A stretch of 39,214 nucleotides of DNA from MGBC163016 sp964469815 (GTDB taxonomy: Bacteria > Actinomycetota > Coriobacteriia > Coriobacteriales > Eggerthellaceae). Of the stretch, positions 6,981 to 13,488 are shown piece by piece (positions within the stretch are counted from its first letter, which is position 1; each line of letters begins with the position of its first letter). Location of the stretch: contig CAYXZC010000012.1 in assembly GCA_964469815.1 (NCBI GenBank), forward strand, positions 1 to 39,214, read 5' to 3'. The translations under genes and the position numbers were made by a program. The notes under the pieces were generated by a model. The model ran no database searches. It was not told where the DNA came from and was given only the letters and a program-made list of their open reading frames with translations.

Positions 6981-8639
6981 CTACTCTTCTTTCAAAAGAT
7001 CGTCTATATGCGATATATCGGAGCGAAAGTCATCGATGACGGCATCCTCGAGCTCAGAATACTCGTCGGACTCCAATGGCTGATATGCCGCCAGCTTGTC
7101 GAAGATGTTATCGCGCGTGACCGGCTGGTAGCGCCTGGTGATAAGACCGAGCTTGTATGCTTCCTCTATAGCCTCGCGGGCAGCCATGTAGATATCGAAT
7201 CTGGGCATGTTCGCAGAGAGCCTGACCAGATCGGCCTTGTTGACCGCATTCATGGACGGATGCTCGTTGGAGATATCCATCCAGATCTCGACACGCTCTT
7301 CAGGAGTAGGATCGTCGATCTCTACGACGGACATCGGCTCGAGCATGTCAAGGAAGAAGGGATCTATCTGGCCTTTCGAAGAGCAGGTGACGAGCACGTT
7401 GACCTCTGGGTTGCTAACGGCAGATGAGATCAGGTTGACCGCCTCTCTAGCTCCACGTGTGAGCTGCATCATGAAGAACGCGTTCGCATCATCACCGAGC
7501 TCGGCTGCAGGCGATGTCCACAGATCCAGATCCTCCAAAACGAGAACGCCGCCTTTGGAGAAGACATCGCGAAGCGAGTTGTTCTTGGGGATATCCACGG
7601 AGTGCGCGCTAACGCACAGAACGGGCATCCCTTGGATGTTCTCTTCCATGCGCATATGCACGGTCGGCATCGCCATCTCGCCAAGCGTTGCCATCATGAA
7701 ACGATTGGCATCCTCACGCGCAGGCGAGCGCAGGATGATGGTATCGAGCGCCGGCATCTGGGTAAGCCCATGCTTGGCATTGAGCATATCCACGAATTGC
7801 TTGAATTCCGGGTCATCGCCCATGCCAATACCAAGATCGCGCATGATAGCGATAGCGTTACCATACCCTGCGATGGTGTCGTAGTTCATGATCGCATCGC
7901 CCGAGAAGAGACTTTGAAGATCGGCATCAGCCTTGCTCAAATACTCAGCGGATGCCTCTTCGAAACCGGCCTCTATGTCTTCGATGACGCCCGCATGCGC
8001 TTGTGGGACATCCTCTTTAGCATCTCCGGCAGATGAAGCATCATCTGAAACATCATCGGCCTTATCCGATTCGGTGCCCGCAGTAGGATCATCGGGGGCA
8101 GGCAGCGATCCGACGGCCGGTGAACTGTTCGCAGGGGCAGATGGAGCGGGATCCTTCTTCTCTATCTTCATCTTAAGAGGATTCATAGGAGGGAATATCT
8201 GGTCTATCTTGATGATGGGCTCTCCCATGCCTCCCATCCCCATCAGATCATCCGAGATCATGTTCGCCATGTTCTCGAGCTCTTCACGTGAAAGCCCGAA
8301 TTCCTCGAGCTTGTCAAGCGCGAGGTTTTGCAGTTCTTCGGCACAAAGGGATATCTCCTCGCCGCTAAGATATGGCTCCATGAGCTCGAAGATGTATTCG
8401 GCAAGCGAGCGCTCCTTGTTCGCGCATGCGAGCGCCCACGCCTGCTTCAGCCCCGTTATCGCAGCTTCATTGGGAACAGGGTCTTCGCGCGTGGCCTGCT
8501 GGAATGCGGCAAGGTACAGATACATGCTGAGCAGAGAATCGCCCGATTCATCCGCGGCTGCCGCTCGTTTCAGATAGTCTATCTTGGCGTTGTTCCTGTC
8601 GTCTTCTTGAAAAGCGCCGATATCTTTGTTCTCGTTCAT
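6981..8639 (-). CDS. AAA-like protein lacking a Walker A motif, function unknown
   Basis: A 552-residue soluble protein that I do not recognise by name. The N-terminal 160 residues are helical and acidic. Residues from about 155 to 215 are a Pro/Ala/Ser/Asp-rich linker. The C-terminal 300 residues resemble an AAA+ ATPase core: GVLVLEDLDLW looks like Walker B, VNVLVTCSSKGQIDPFF like sensor 1 and the Arg-finger region, then DPTPEERVEIW and a helical lid with PRFDIYMAAREAIEEA. No GxxxxGK[ST] P-loop precedes it, so ATP hydrolysis is doubtful. The frame opens at a GTG at 8648, but GAGG is 8 bases from the ATG at 8639, which I prefer. It is followed by a terminator and is probably monocistronic. 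Confidence 0.75.
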   Translation of the reverse strand: MNENKDIGAFQEDDRNNAKIDYLKRAAAADESGDSLLSMYLYLAAFQQATREDPVPNEAAITGLKQAWALACANKERSLAEYIFELMEPYLSGEEISLCAEELQNLALDKLEEFGLSREELENMANMISDDLMGMGGMGEPIIKIDQIFPPMNPLKMKIEKKDPAPSAPANSSPAVGSLPAPDDPTAGTESDKADDVSDDASSAGDAKEDVPQAHAGVIEDIEAGFEEASAEYLSKADADLQSLFSGDAIMNYDTIAGYGNAIAIMRDLGIGMGDDPEFKQFVDMLNAKHGLTQMPALDTIILRSPAREDANRFMMATLGEMAMPTVHMRMEENIQGMPVLCVSAHSVDIPKNNSLRDVFSKGGVLVLEDLDLWTSPAAELGDDANAFFMMQLTRGAREAVNLISSAVSNPEVNVLVTCSSKGQIDPFFLDMLEPMSVVEIDDPTPEERVEIWMDISNEHPSMNAVNKADLVRLSANMPRFDIYMAAREAIEEAYKLGLITRRYQPVTRDNIFDKLAAYQPLESDEYSELEDAVIDDFRSDISHIDDLLKEE

Positions 8640-8839
8640 GATGCACACCTCGATCCAGAACCTAAGTTCTTCAAAGGCCTCGTTCCTTCGGGCCCGTACA
8701 TTTTCGATACATATTCTACTCTAGGATGGAATAATTTCATACATACATATGTACGCTTTCACACATTAGACATGCTTTTATGAACCAGCTGTAAGCATCA
8801 TGTTGAATTCGAAAGATGAAGACCCGTCTGCAAGATGGC

Positions 8840-9757
8840 TCAGCGCCAGTCGAGCACGTCCCAATTCATCTCTTCGGCAACACGTCTTAGCATCCTATCG
8901 GGTGTGACCGCACAAGGATGCTGTGCGGCATCGAGCATCTCGAGATCGGAGAAATGATCCGCATAGGAAAAGCCGAGCTCCCAATTGCCCTCTCCGAAGT
9001 GATCGTTCGCAAAATCGCGGAGCACCTCGAGCTTGTCGGCTCCTTCAGTGGGCTTTCCCTCGACCTGATCGGTGTACCTGCCGGAATCATCGATATGCAT
9101 ACGCGATGCGAGCGCGAATTGGATGGGGTGCTCGGTCATCGCAGCTGCTATGATGGGCTCGAAGCTAGCTGAGACCAGAACGACGATATGGCCGGCCTCG
9201 ATATGCGCGATCATGGCAGCATCGGCATCGTCCCTGTATATCGGCGCGATCCTCTCGTGATAGAACTTGCACAGAAACTCGTTCACCTTCACGGCAGACG
9301 TTCCCGCAAAAGCCGAGAAGACCCTCGATCTGACGCCCTCTGCATCCTTTGGAAGGTTCAGCTTGTACGCCGCGCCCCACATACCGATGCGCAAAAGCTT
9401 ATAAGGTGAGAGGCGCTTCCTCTTCGATAGTATGCTGACCAGCTTCTTTGGAGAAGACCCGTTGATGCAAGTGCCATCGAAGTCGAATGCCGCGATTATC
9501 TTCTTATCGTCCGACTTGAGAGGAGGATATTCTTTGATAAGGCGCGTTGCGGCTATGGCTTCATCGCTGATGCGCTCTATGCCCTCGGGAAGAAGCGATC
9601 CTGCTGGGCAGATCTGTTCGCCCGCATCGACATCAGGCAGCTCACAGGCTATGTCTTTCTTTCTTCTGGCCACTAAACCCATCCTTTGTGCAGATAAGAT
9701 GAAACTACCTGTCAAACTTGAGATCGAGCCTTCGATCAACTGGACAAGATCGTTCAC
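8840..9757 (-). CDS. HAD-IB family phosphatase (SerB-like)
   Basis: A phosphoserine-phosphatase-like HAD hydrolase. Motif I is AAFDFDGTCING (nucleophile Asp92, acid/base Asp94), motif II is VLVSAS, motif III is the lysine in GKPTEGADK, and motif IV is YADHFSDLEML, so all catalytic positions are present. Such proteins dephosphorylate phosphoserine or small phosphomonoesters; the substrate cannot be read from the sequence. The first 85 residues lie outside the HAD fold and resemble nothing I know. The start is uncertain: the GTG at 9757 has no clear ribosome site, while starts near residues 27-29 (ATG or GTG after AAAGG) would give a shorter protein. It is followed by 200 bases without a gene (8640-8839), AT-rich and holding a TACATATGTA palindrome near 8745. 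Confidence 0.8.
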   Translation of the reverse strand: MNDLVQLIEGSISSLTGSFILSAQRMGLVARRKKDIACELPDVDAGEQICPAGSLLPEGIERISDEAIAATRLIKEYPPLKSDDKKIIAAFDFDGTCINGSSPKKLVSILSKRKRLSPYKLLRIGMWGAAYKLNLPKDAEGVRSRVFSAFAGTSAVKVNEFLCKFYHERIAPIYRDDADAAMIAHIEAGHIVVLVSASFEPIIAAAMTEHPIQFALASRMHIDDSGRYTDQVEGKPTEGADKLEVLRDFANDHFGEGNWELGFSYADHFSDLEMLDAAQHPCAVTPDRMLRRVAEEMNWDVLDWR

Positions 9758-9952
9758 GAACGTTCAAATGATAGCAGCAAAAATCCAACCTATAGGCATT
9801 CTCGCCAAATTGCTGCTGAATGGATATGAGTGAAGCCATGCATCGCCTGCCAGTGAACCGGAAAGCTACGGCGCTGAAGTCGAATGCCTTCGCATTTTCT
9901 CCCCGACCGAGCATCCTTGACCGAGGTTTTGGATTTTTTTCAAGATTTGGGG

Positions 9953-9981
9953 TTGTTCGATCAGAAAGTTCTGCTTATAAT
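9953..9981 (+). promoter_or_regulatory. Promoter of tRNA-Asp
   Basis: TTGTTC (9953-9958) is followed after 17 bases by a perfect TATAAT (9976-9981), 24 bases before the first base of the tRNA. The preceding stretch 9758-9950 has no gene I can support. Confidence 0.75.
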
Positions 9982-10005
9982 GAACAAACTGTTTTCGCAA
10001 CAGAT

Positions 10006-10088
<83 letters not shown>

Positions 10089-10093
10089 CGCCG

Positions 10094-10122
10094 AGGCCAG
10101 GACACAAGTTCTGGCCTTTTTG
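10094..10122 (+). terminator. Terminator after tRNA-Asp
   Basis: AGGCCAGGAC and GTTCTGGCCT form a 10-bp stem (one G-T pair) around ACAA, followed by TTTTTGC. It differs from the terminator that follows the tRNA remnant at 11498-11530, so this one probably came in with the inserted segment. Confidence 0.88.
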
Positions 10123-10140
10123 CTTCCAGGAAGGCTTTGT

Positions 10141-10434
10141 ATGTCCAGCTTCGGGCTAAAAGACGAGGTCGTTGACTTCATAGTCGACGCGGCTCGGCTG
10201 AACGGGATGTCCAAGGTCGTATTGTTCGGATCGCGTGCCCGCGGAAATTATTCCGAAAAGAGCGATATTGACCTGGCGATAGCCGGGCAAGGAATGCATG
10301 GCTTCATGGAGTCCGTAGAAGACCATTGTCCTACGTTGCTGTCGTTCGACTTCATAGACCTTTCTAAGGACATCAGCCGGGATCTTCAGCGAAGGATTGC
10401 CGAGGAAGGCATTGTGATTTATGGCGAAGTATGA
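10141..10434 (+). CDS. MNT-type nucleotidyltransferase domain protein
   Basis: A 97-residue minimal nucleotidyltransferase of the HI0073/MNT group. The catalytic motif GSRARGNYSEKSDIDLAI (residues 36-53) has the G-S-x-n-D-x-D pattern with both metal-binding aspartates, and a third acidic strand follows (LSFDFIDL). Members of this group act as antitoxins that nucleotidylate the toxin partner, or modify small molecules. The ATG at 10141 follows AGGAAGG at good spacing. Its stop codon overlaps the start of the next gene by 14 bases, so the two are translationally coupled. It lies within the segment bounded by the tRNA-Asp repeats. Confidence 0.88.
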   Translation: MSSFGLKDEVVDFIVDAARLNGMSKVVLFGSRARGNYSEKSDIDLAIAGQGMHGFMESVEDHCPTLLSFDFIDLSKDISRDLQRRIAEEGIVIYGEV

Positions 10435-10825
10435 GAACTACGTTTCCAACCTTAACGTGCTTAGAAGGGCGCCAGAGCAAGACCTTGAGAACGAATTCGT
10501 CCAGGGTGGAATTATCGACAAGTTCACCATGCAGTTCGAACTTGCCTGGAAGCTGCTGAAGAGCACGCTCGAGTATGAAGGGAAGCTTTCCGGCGTGAGC
10601 TCTCCTAGAGGCATCATAAAAGAAGCATATGCCGCCTATGATTTCATTGACGAAGGAATATGGCTCGCAATGCTCGAGGATCGCAACAAGGCTCAGCATG
10701 TATACGATTCAAACCAGGCTGAAAAGCTTGTGGATAGCATACTTAGTGGCTATATCGATGAGTTCAACACCCTACTCGAGAGCCTTGAGGCACTCTACGG
10801 CACGGAAACATTGAGCCGGTTCTGA
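10421..10825 (+). CDS. HI0074-family HEPN-like partner protein
   Basis: A 134-residue all-helical protein of the HI0074 'nucleotidyltransferase substrate-binding' family, structurally related to HEPN domains. The family signature is visible as LEDRNKAQHVY, an R-x4-H arrangement with the following tyrosine; in HEPN toxins such a motif forms the RNase site and the Tyr can be nucleotidylated by the partner. It overlaps the preceding MNT gene by 14 bases. A strong hairpin terminator follows after about 100 bases. Whether the pair is an active toxin-antitoxin module or a housekeeping enzyme pair cannot be told from sequence. Confidence 0.85.
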   Translation: MAKYENYVSNLNVLRRAPEQDLENEFVQGGIIDKFTMQFELAWKLLKSTLEYEGKLSGVSSPRGIIKEAYAAYDFIDEGIWLAMLEDRNKAQHVYDSNQAEKLVDSILSGYIDEFNTLLESLEALYGTETLSRF

Positions 10826-10925
10826 CCCCATCTTGCAACATCGAAGGTCGCAAGTTTCTTGCCTGATTCATTAAGGATAGGCTTCGCCGATGTCCGTCAA
10901 GGACGTACTGGAGTCTTGGAATACG

Positions 10926-10968
10926 AAAGCCCCGGAAGGGGTGATTCCTCACCGTTCGGGGGCTTTTG
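10926..10968 (+). terminator. Long hairpin terminator after the MNT/HEPN pair
   Basis: The outer arms AAAGCCCCGGAA and TTCGGGGGCTTT pair at 11 of 12 positions, and the inner arms GGTGA/TCACC close a TTCC loop; the right arm ends in TTTT. The near-symmetric form could also stop transcription of the convergent gene at 10993. The 10826-10925 stretch holds nothing else I can identify. Confidence 0.8.
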
Positions 10969-10992
10969 TACTATGAATGATAACTTTAGCGG

Positions 10993-11382
10993 CTATTTGA
11001 TGTCAATGATTTCGCGGTCACGATTTATAAACCACAATCGACGGATCGCCTTGATATGCGGGTAAATCGATCTGAGACGCTTTTCAATCTCGGTATCAGA
11101 CGCGCCTTTCATCCTCTGGGAATCAAAAATGATGTTGGGCGACTGTTTGCATGCTTTGCGAAGATTGCGCTCGATTGCCTTGTTGTCGCTTGCCTGGGGT
11201 GACTTCATTTCCCAGATTACGCCGTTGATGATAACGTCCGGAGAAGTAACTCTGTTCCCCCATGTTCTGTGTATGAACTCAACGTCGTAACCCGCGTCCG
11301 CAACGGCGCGTGCAGTATCCATCACATGCTCTTGAATGTTGAGCCGAGAAGGCGCGATTATCTTTCCCTGTTGTGTGAGCAT
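10993..11382 (-). CDS. Stand-alone CdiA-CT-like tRNA nuclease domain
   Basis: A 129-residue protein that matches the pattern of the CdiA C-terminal tRNase domain (PF18451), normally the toxic tip of contact-dependent inhibition proteins. The PD-(D/E)xK core is visible: PDVIINGVIWEMKSP with Asp49, Glu58 and Lys60, then SPNIIFDSQRM, as in that family. Here it stands alone: no secretion or filament domain and no recognisable immunity gene beside it. It is convergent to the MNT/HEPN pair and lies inside the tRNA-Asp repeats. There is no Shine-Dalgarno sequence; a TATAAT lies 7 bases before the ATG, suggesting leaderless translation. The nuclease role is a family-based inference; similar free-standing domains also occur in phages and integrative elements. 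Confidence 0.72.
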   Translation of the reverse strand: MLTQQGKIIAPSRLNIQEHVMDTARAVADAGYDVEFIHRTWGNRVTSPDVIINGVIWEMKSPQASDNKAIERNLRKACKQSPNIIFDSQRMKGASDTEIEKRLRSIYPHIKAIRRLWFINRDREIIDIK

Positions 11383-11389
11383 GCGAATG

Positions 11390-11395
11390 ATTATA
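11390..11395 (-). promoter_or_regulatory. -10 box placing a leaderless start
   Basis: A perfect TATAAT on the minus strand ends 7 bases before the ATG of the nuclease gene (11382). A transcript started at the normal distance would begin at or next to the ATG. No good -35 box is seen 17 bases upstream. Confidence 0.5.
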
Positions 11396-11424
11396 CGCTG
11401 ATAATAAGAGACATAAAGAGAAGC

Positions 11425-11485
11425 TGGTTAGAACTCCGTCCTGTCACGTCGGAGGTCGCGAGTTCAAGTCTCGTACATCCCGCCA
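11425..11485 (+). pseudogene. tRNA-Asp 3' remnant
   Basis: A partial tRNA-Asp lacking the acceptor 5' strand and most of the D arm. It keeps an eroded D-loop/anticodon 5' strand (TGGTTAGAACTCCGT), the intact anticodon loop with GTC, the T arm and CCA. It cannot fold as a tRNA. It is the reconstituted or left-over half of the target gene after insertion of the 1403-bp segment. Confidence 0.9.
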
Positions 11486-11491
11486 TTTGAA
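11440..11491 (+). repeat. 52-bp direct repeat, right copy (att-like)
   Basis: Identical to 10037-10088 in the same orientation. Together the two copies delimit a 1403-bp segment carrying the MNT/HEPN pair and the nuclease gene. No integrase is present between them. Confidence 0.9.
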
Positions 11492-11497
11492 ACTATA

Positions 11498-11530
11498 AGC
11501 CTGCGACATGCTCGTAGGCTTTTTCTTTTT
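11498..11530 (+). terminator. Original tRNA-Asp terminator (probable)
   Basis: AGCCTGCGA pairs with TCGTAGGCT (one G-T) around CATGC and is followed by TTTTCTTTTT. It follows the tRNA remnant at the distance expected for a tRNA terminator, so it is probably the pre-insertion terminator of tRNA-Asp. Confidence 0.88.
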
Positions 11531-11555
11531 GAAGAAGCCGTCCGAGGATCATACG

Positions 11556-12485
11556 ATGCCCCCCATCCTAGATTTGCGAGAATACTCCAAAAGCGGCCTG
11601 TTCTACGGTGGTCGAGCCGGACAGAAGGAAGGCTTATTGATCGATGGCGAGCCTTGGATCGCAAAATATCCTCGAACCACCCGCGATCCCAAAGGCAAGC
11701 ATCCTCCCTCCCACACTTCAAGCCCCGTATCCGAATTCATCGGCTCACACGTATATGCATCCCTTGGGATACCCACACAAAAAACGCAGCTTGGTTATCG
11801 CAGCGGCAAGATCGTGTGCGCATGCAAGGACTTCACCTATCCTGACAAAAGACTGTTCGAGTTTAACGAGATCAAGAACGCACTATCCGATGAAGACGAT
11901 GGCTTCTCATCTGCTCCATCTGATGGCGAGTGCATCTATCTGAGCGATGTGCTCGCGACGATCGAAACATCGGATCTACTACGAAGCATTCCCGGTGTCA
12001 AAGAGCGATTTTGGGATATGTTCGTGATAGATGCTTTTTTGAAGAACCCCGATCGCAATAATGGTAACCGGGGTGTGGTGATGAGCGCGCCGATGACATA
12101 CGAGCTTGCGCCTGTATATGATCTGGGAAGTTCCCTTTTCAGCAAAAGAAGCGCTTCGGTGGCTGAAGCGAGGCTTGAAGATGCAAGCGACATCGAACAA
12201 GACGCATTCGGAACGAACATCTCCTACTATAGATTGGCGTTGCCGGAAGGTGGAAGCGAGACCATCCATCCGTTTTCCTACATGCGATCGACCGTGAATC
12301 CTGATCTAACAGCGGCGATAGAACGGTTCGCGAGCGTTGTTGATATTCATGTTATCGATGACATCATAGATAGCGTTCCTAGCGAAGCGTTCGGCATCGT
12401 ACTGATGACGGACGCGGTCAGACGTTCGCATAAGGAGCTTTTGCGCCATCGTTTCGAGCACGGGATCATACCGCTTCTGGGATAG
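11556..12485 (+). CDS. CtkA/HipA-like serine/threonine kinase
   Basis: A 309-residue protein of the HipA-related CtkA type. The N-terminal lobe shows LREYSKSGLFYGGRAGQKEG and the ATP-binding lysine in WIAKYP (Lys37). The catalytic loop is FLKNPDRNNGNRG, matching the D-R-x-x-x-N pattern, and LAPVYDLGSSL carries the metal-binding aspartate. The frame is open from 11508, but that part is the tRNA terminator; GAGGA lies 7 bases before the ATG at 11556. HipA acts with an HTH antitoxin HipB; none is adjacent, whereas CtkA proteins usually stand alone. It lies directly after the tRNA-Asp island. The substrate is unknown. Confidence 0.82.
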   Translation: MPPILDLREYSKSGLFYGGRAGQKEGLLIDGEPWIAKYPRTTRDPKGKHPPSHTSSPVSEFIGSHVYASLGIPTQKTQLGYRSGKIVCACKDFTYPDKRLFEFNEIKNALSDEDDGFSSAPSDGECIYLSDVLATIETSDLLRSIPGVKERFWDMFVIDAFLKNPDRNNGNRGVVMSAPMTYELAPVYDLGSSLFSKRSASVAEARLEDASDIEQDAFGTNISYYRLALPEGGSETIHPFSYMRSTVNPDLTAAIERFASVVDIHVIDDIIDSVPSEAFGIVLMTDAVRRSHKELLRHRFEHGIIPLLG

Positions 12486-12610
12486 ACGCTAGCGAGTCAA
12501 GGTGTGTCATTTGATATGACCCTTTGGCACCATCGACTTTACGCCGTCATCCATCAACATTTGTTTGATGCAAAGCTTCCCTTGGAGTAAAATCAATGAA
12601 GCTCAATAAC

Positions 12611-12627
12611 GTTTTCTATAAGAAAAC
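12611..12627 (+). promoter_or_regulatory. Inverted repeat ahead of the TetR gene
   Basis: GTTTTCT-ATA-AGAAAAC is a perfect 17-bp inverted repeat, 24 bases before the TTG start of the TetR gene. It contains TATAAG, a possible -10 box, so binding would block transcription. Size and symmetry fit a TetR-family autoregulatory operator; no second copy is seen before the molybdoenzyme gene. Confidence 0.5.
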
Positions 12628-12651
12628 ATCGTTGATTGCGAGGGTTTGATC

Positions 12652-13260
12652 TTGGGGTCCTTGGACAACAAAATAGCTATTGTTCGAGCCATGAATACCC
12701 TCATGTCAAACCAATCCTTGGAAGAAATCAAGACCGTTGATATCTGCTCCAATGCGGGAGTCTCCAGACAGACCTTCTACAGGAACTTCACGGATAAGTA
12801 CGATGCAGCGATCTGGTTTATGGAAGAAGGCGTCCTAAATTCCGTTCGACAGATAGGGATCACATGTAGCTGGAAAACAGGGCATCAAAGATTGTTCGCC
12901 TTTGTTGCAAGCAATAAGAAGCTTATCGAGCGCTTCTTTCGCATGAAGGGAACGAGCGCGTTCGGAAGATCGATCATGGAAAAGGATCTCGAGCAGAATT
13001 TCGTCAACCATTATCGCGAACAATATGAGCGGGCCACGGGCAATGCGTCTGATTCCAGAATTGAATTTCAGATTTATGCATTTGCGAAGATGAGCATCGA
13101 ATGCATTAAGGAATGGCAAAAATCGCCTGATCCTGATCTATCCGACGAATATATAGATAATTTTATTTCAGCGATACCCCGTGATCTATTCGAAGCGCTC
13201 AATATCGAAGATAAACCGGATAAGGATCCCGCTTTCATCTTTCCCGCCATAAACGAATAG
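12652..13260 (+). CDS. TetR-family transcriptional regulator
   Basis: A 202-residue TetR-type regulator. The N-terminal DNA-binding domain ends in the classic helix-turn-helix VDICSNAGVSRQTFYRNFTDKYD (about residues 29-51), and the rest is a helical ligand-binding domain of unknown specificity. The frame opens at a TTG at 12646, but GAGGG is 7 bases from the TTG at 12652, which I prefer; the ATG further in (RAMNTLM) would cut into the first helix. It is co-directional with the molybdoenzyme operon 228 bases downstream and is its likely regulator, perhaps responding to the enzyme's substrate. Confidence 0.88.
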   Translation: MGSLDNKIAIVRAMNTLMSNQSLEEIKTVDICSNAGVSRQTFYRNFTDKYDAAIWFMEEGVLNSVRQIGITCSWKTGHQRLFAFVASNKKLIERFFRMKGTSAFGRSIMEKDLEQNFVNHYREQYERATGNASDSRIEFQIYAFAKMSIECIKEWQKSPDPDLSDEYIDNFISAIPRDLFEALNIEDKPDKDPAFIFPAINE

Positions 13261-13297
13261 TGCAAACTTCTAAGGAATCCCCATATTCTTGATATCC

Positions 13298-13307
13298 GAT
13301 ACGTATC
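13298..13307. promoter_or_regulatory. Palindrome in the molybdoenzyme promoter region
   Basis: GATACGTATC is a perfect 10-bp palindrome followed by another GATAC at 13313, and TTGATA at 13311-13316 could be a -35 box. It lies in the 228-base gap between the TetR gene and the operon. It may be an operator, but nothing ties it to the TetR palindrome at 12611. Confidence 0.25.
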
Positions 13308-13488
13308 TAATTGATACAAAACGATGGTTTTGCTCCATAGATGGAACATCATTTCATTTCTGCCGTCTATTCCTCTCATTCATTGCTTTCGATAATCCTC
13401 TTATAGCTCTGATGTCGTTCGCATAAGAATTCGAAGCGTTCCTATTCAGAGTCGACAAAACAGGCATCATTTGAGACAGGAGGAGATC

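Noticed and set aside
12499..12530. Terminator after the CtkA-like kinase
   Set aside because: GTCAT/ATGAC gives only a five-base-pair stem with weak outer pairing and no T run.
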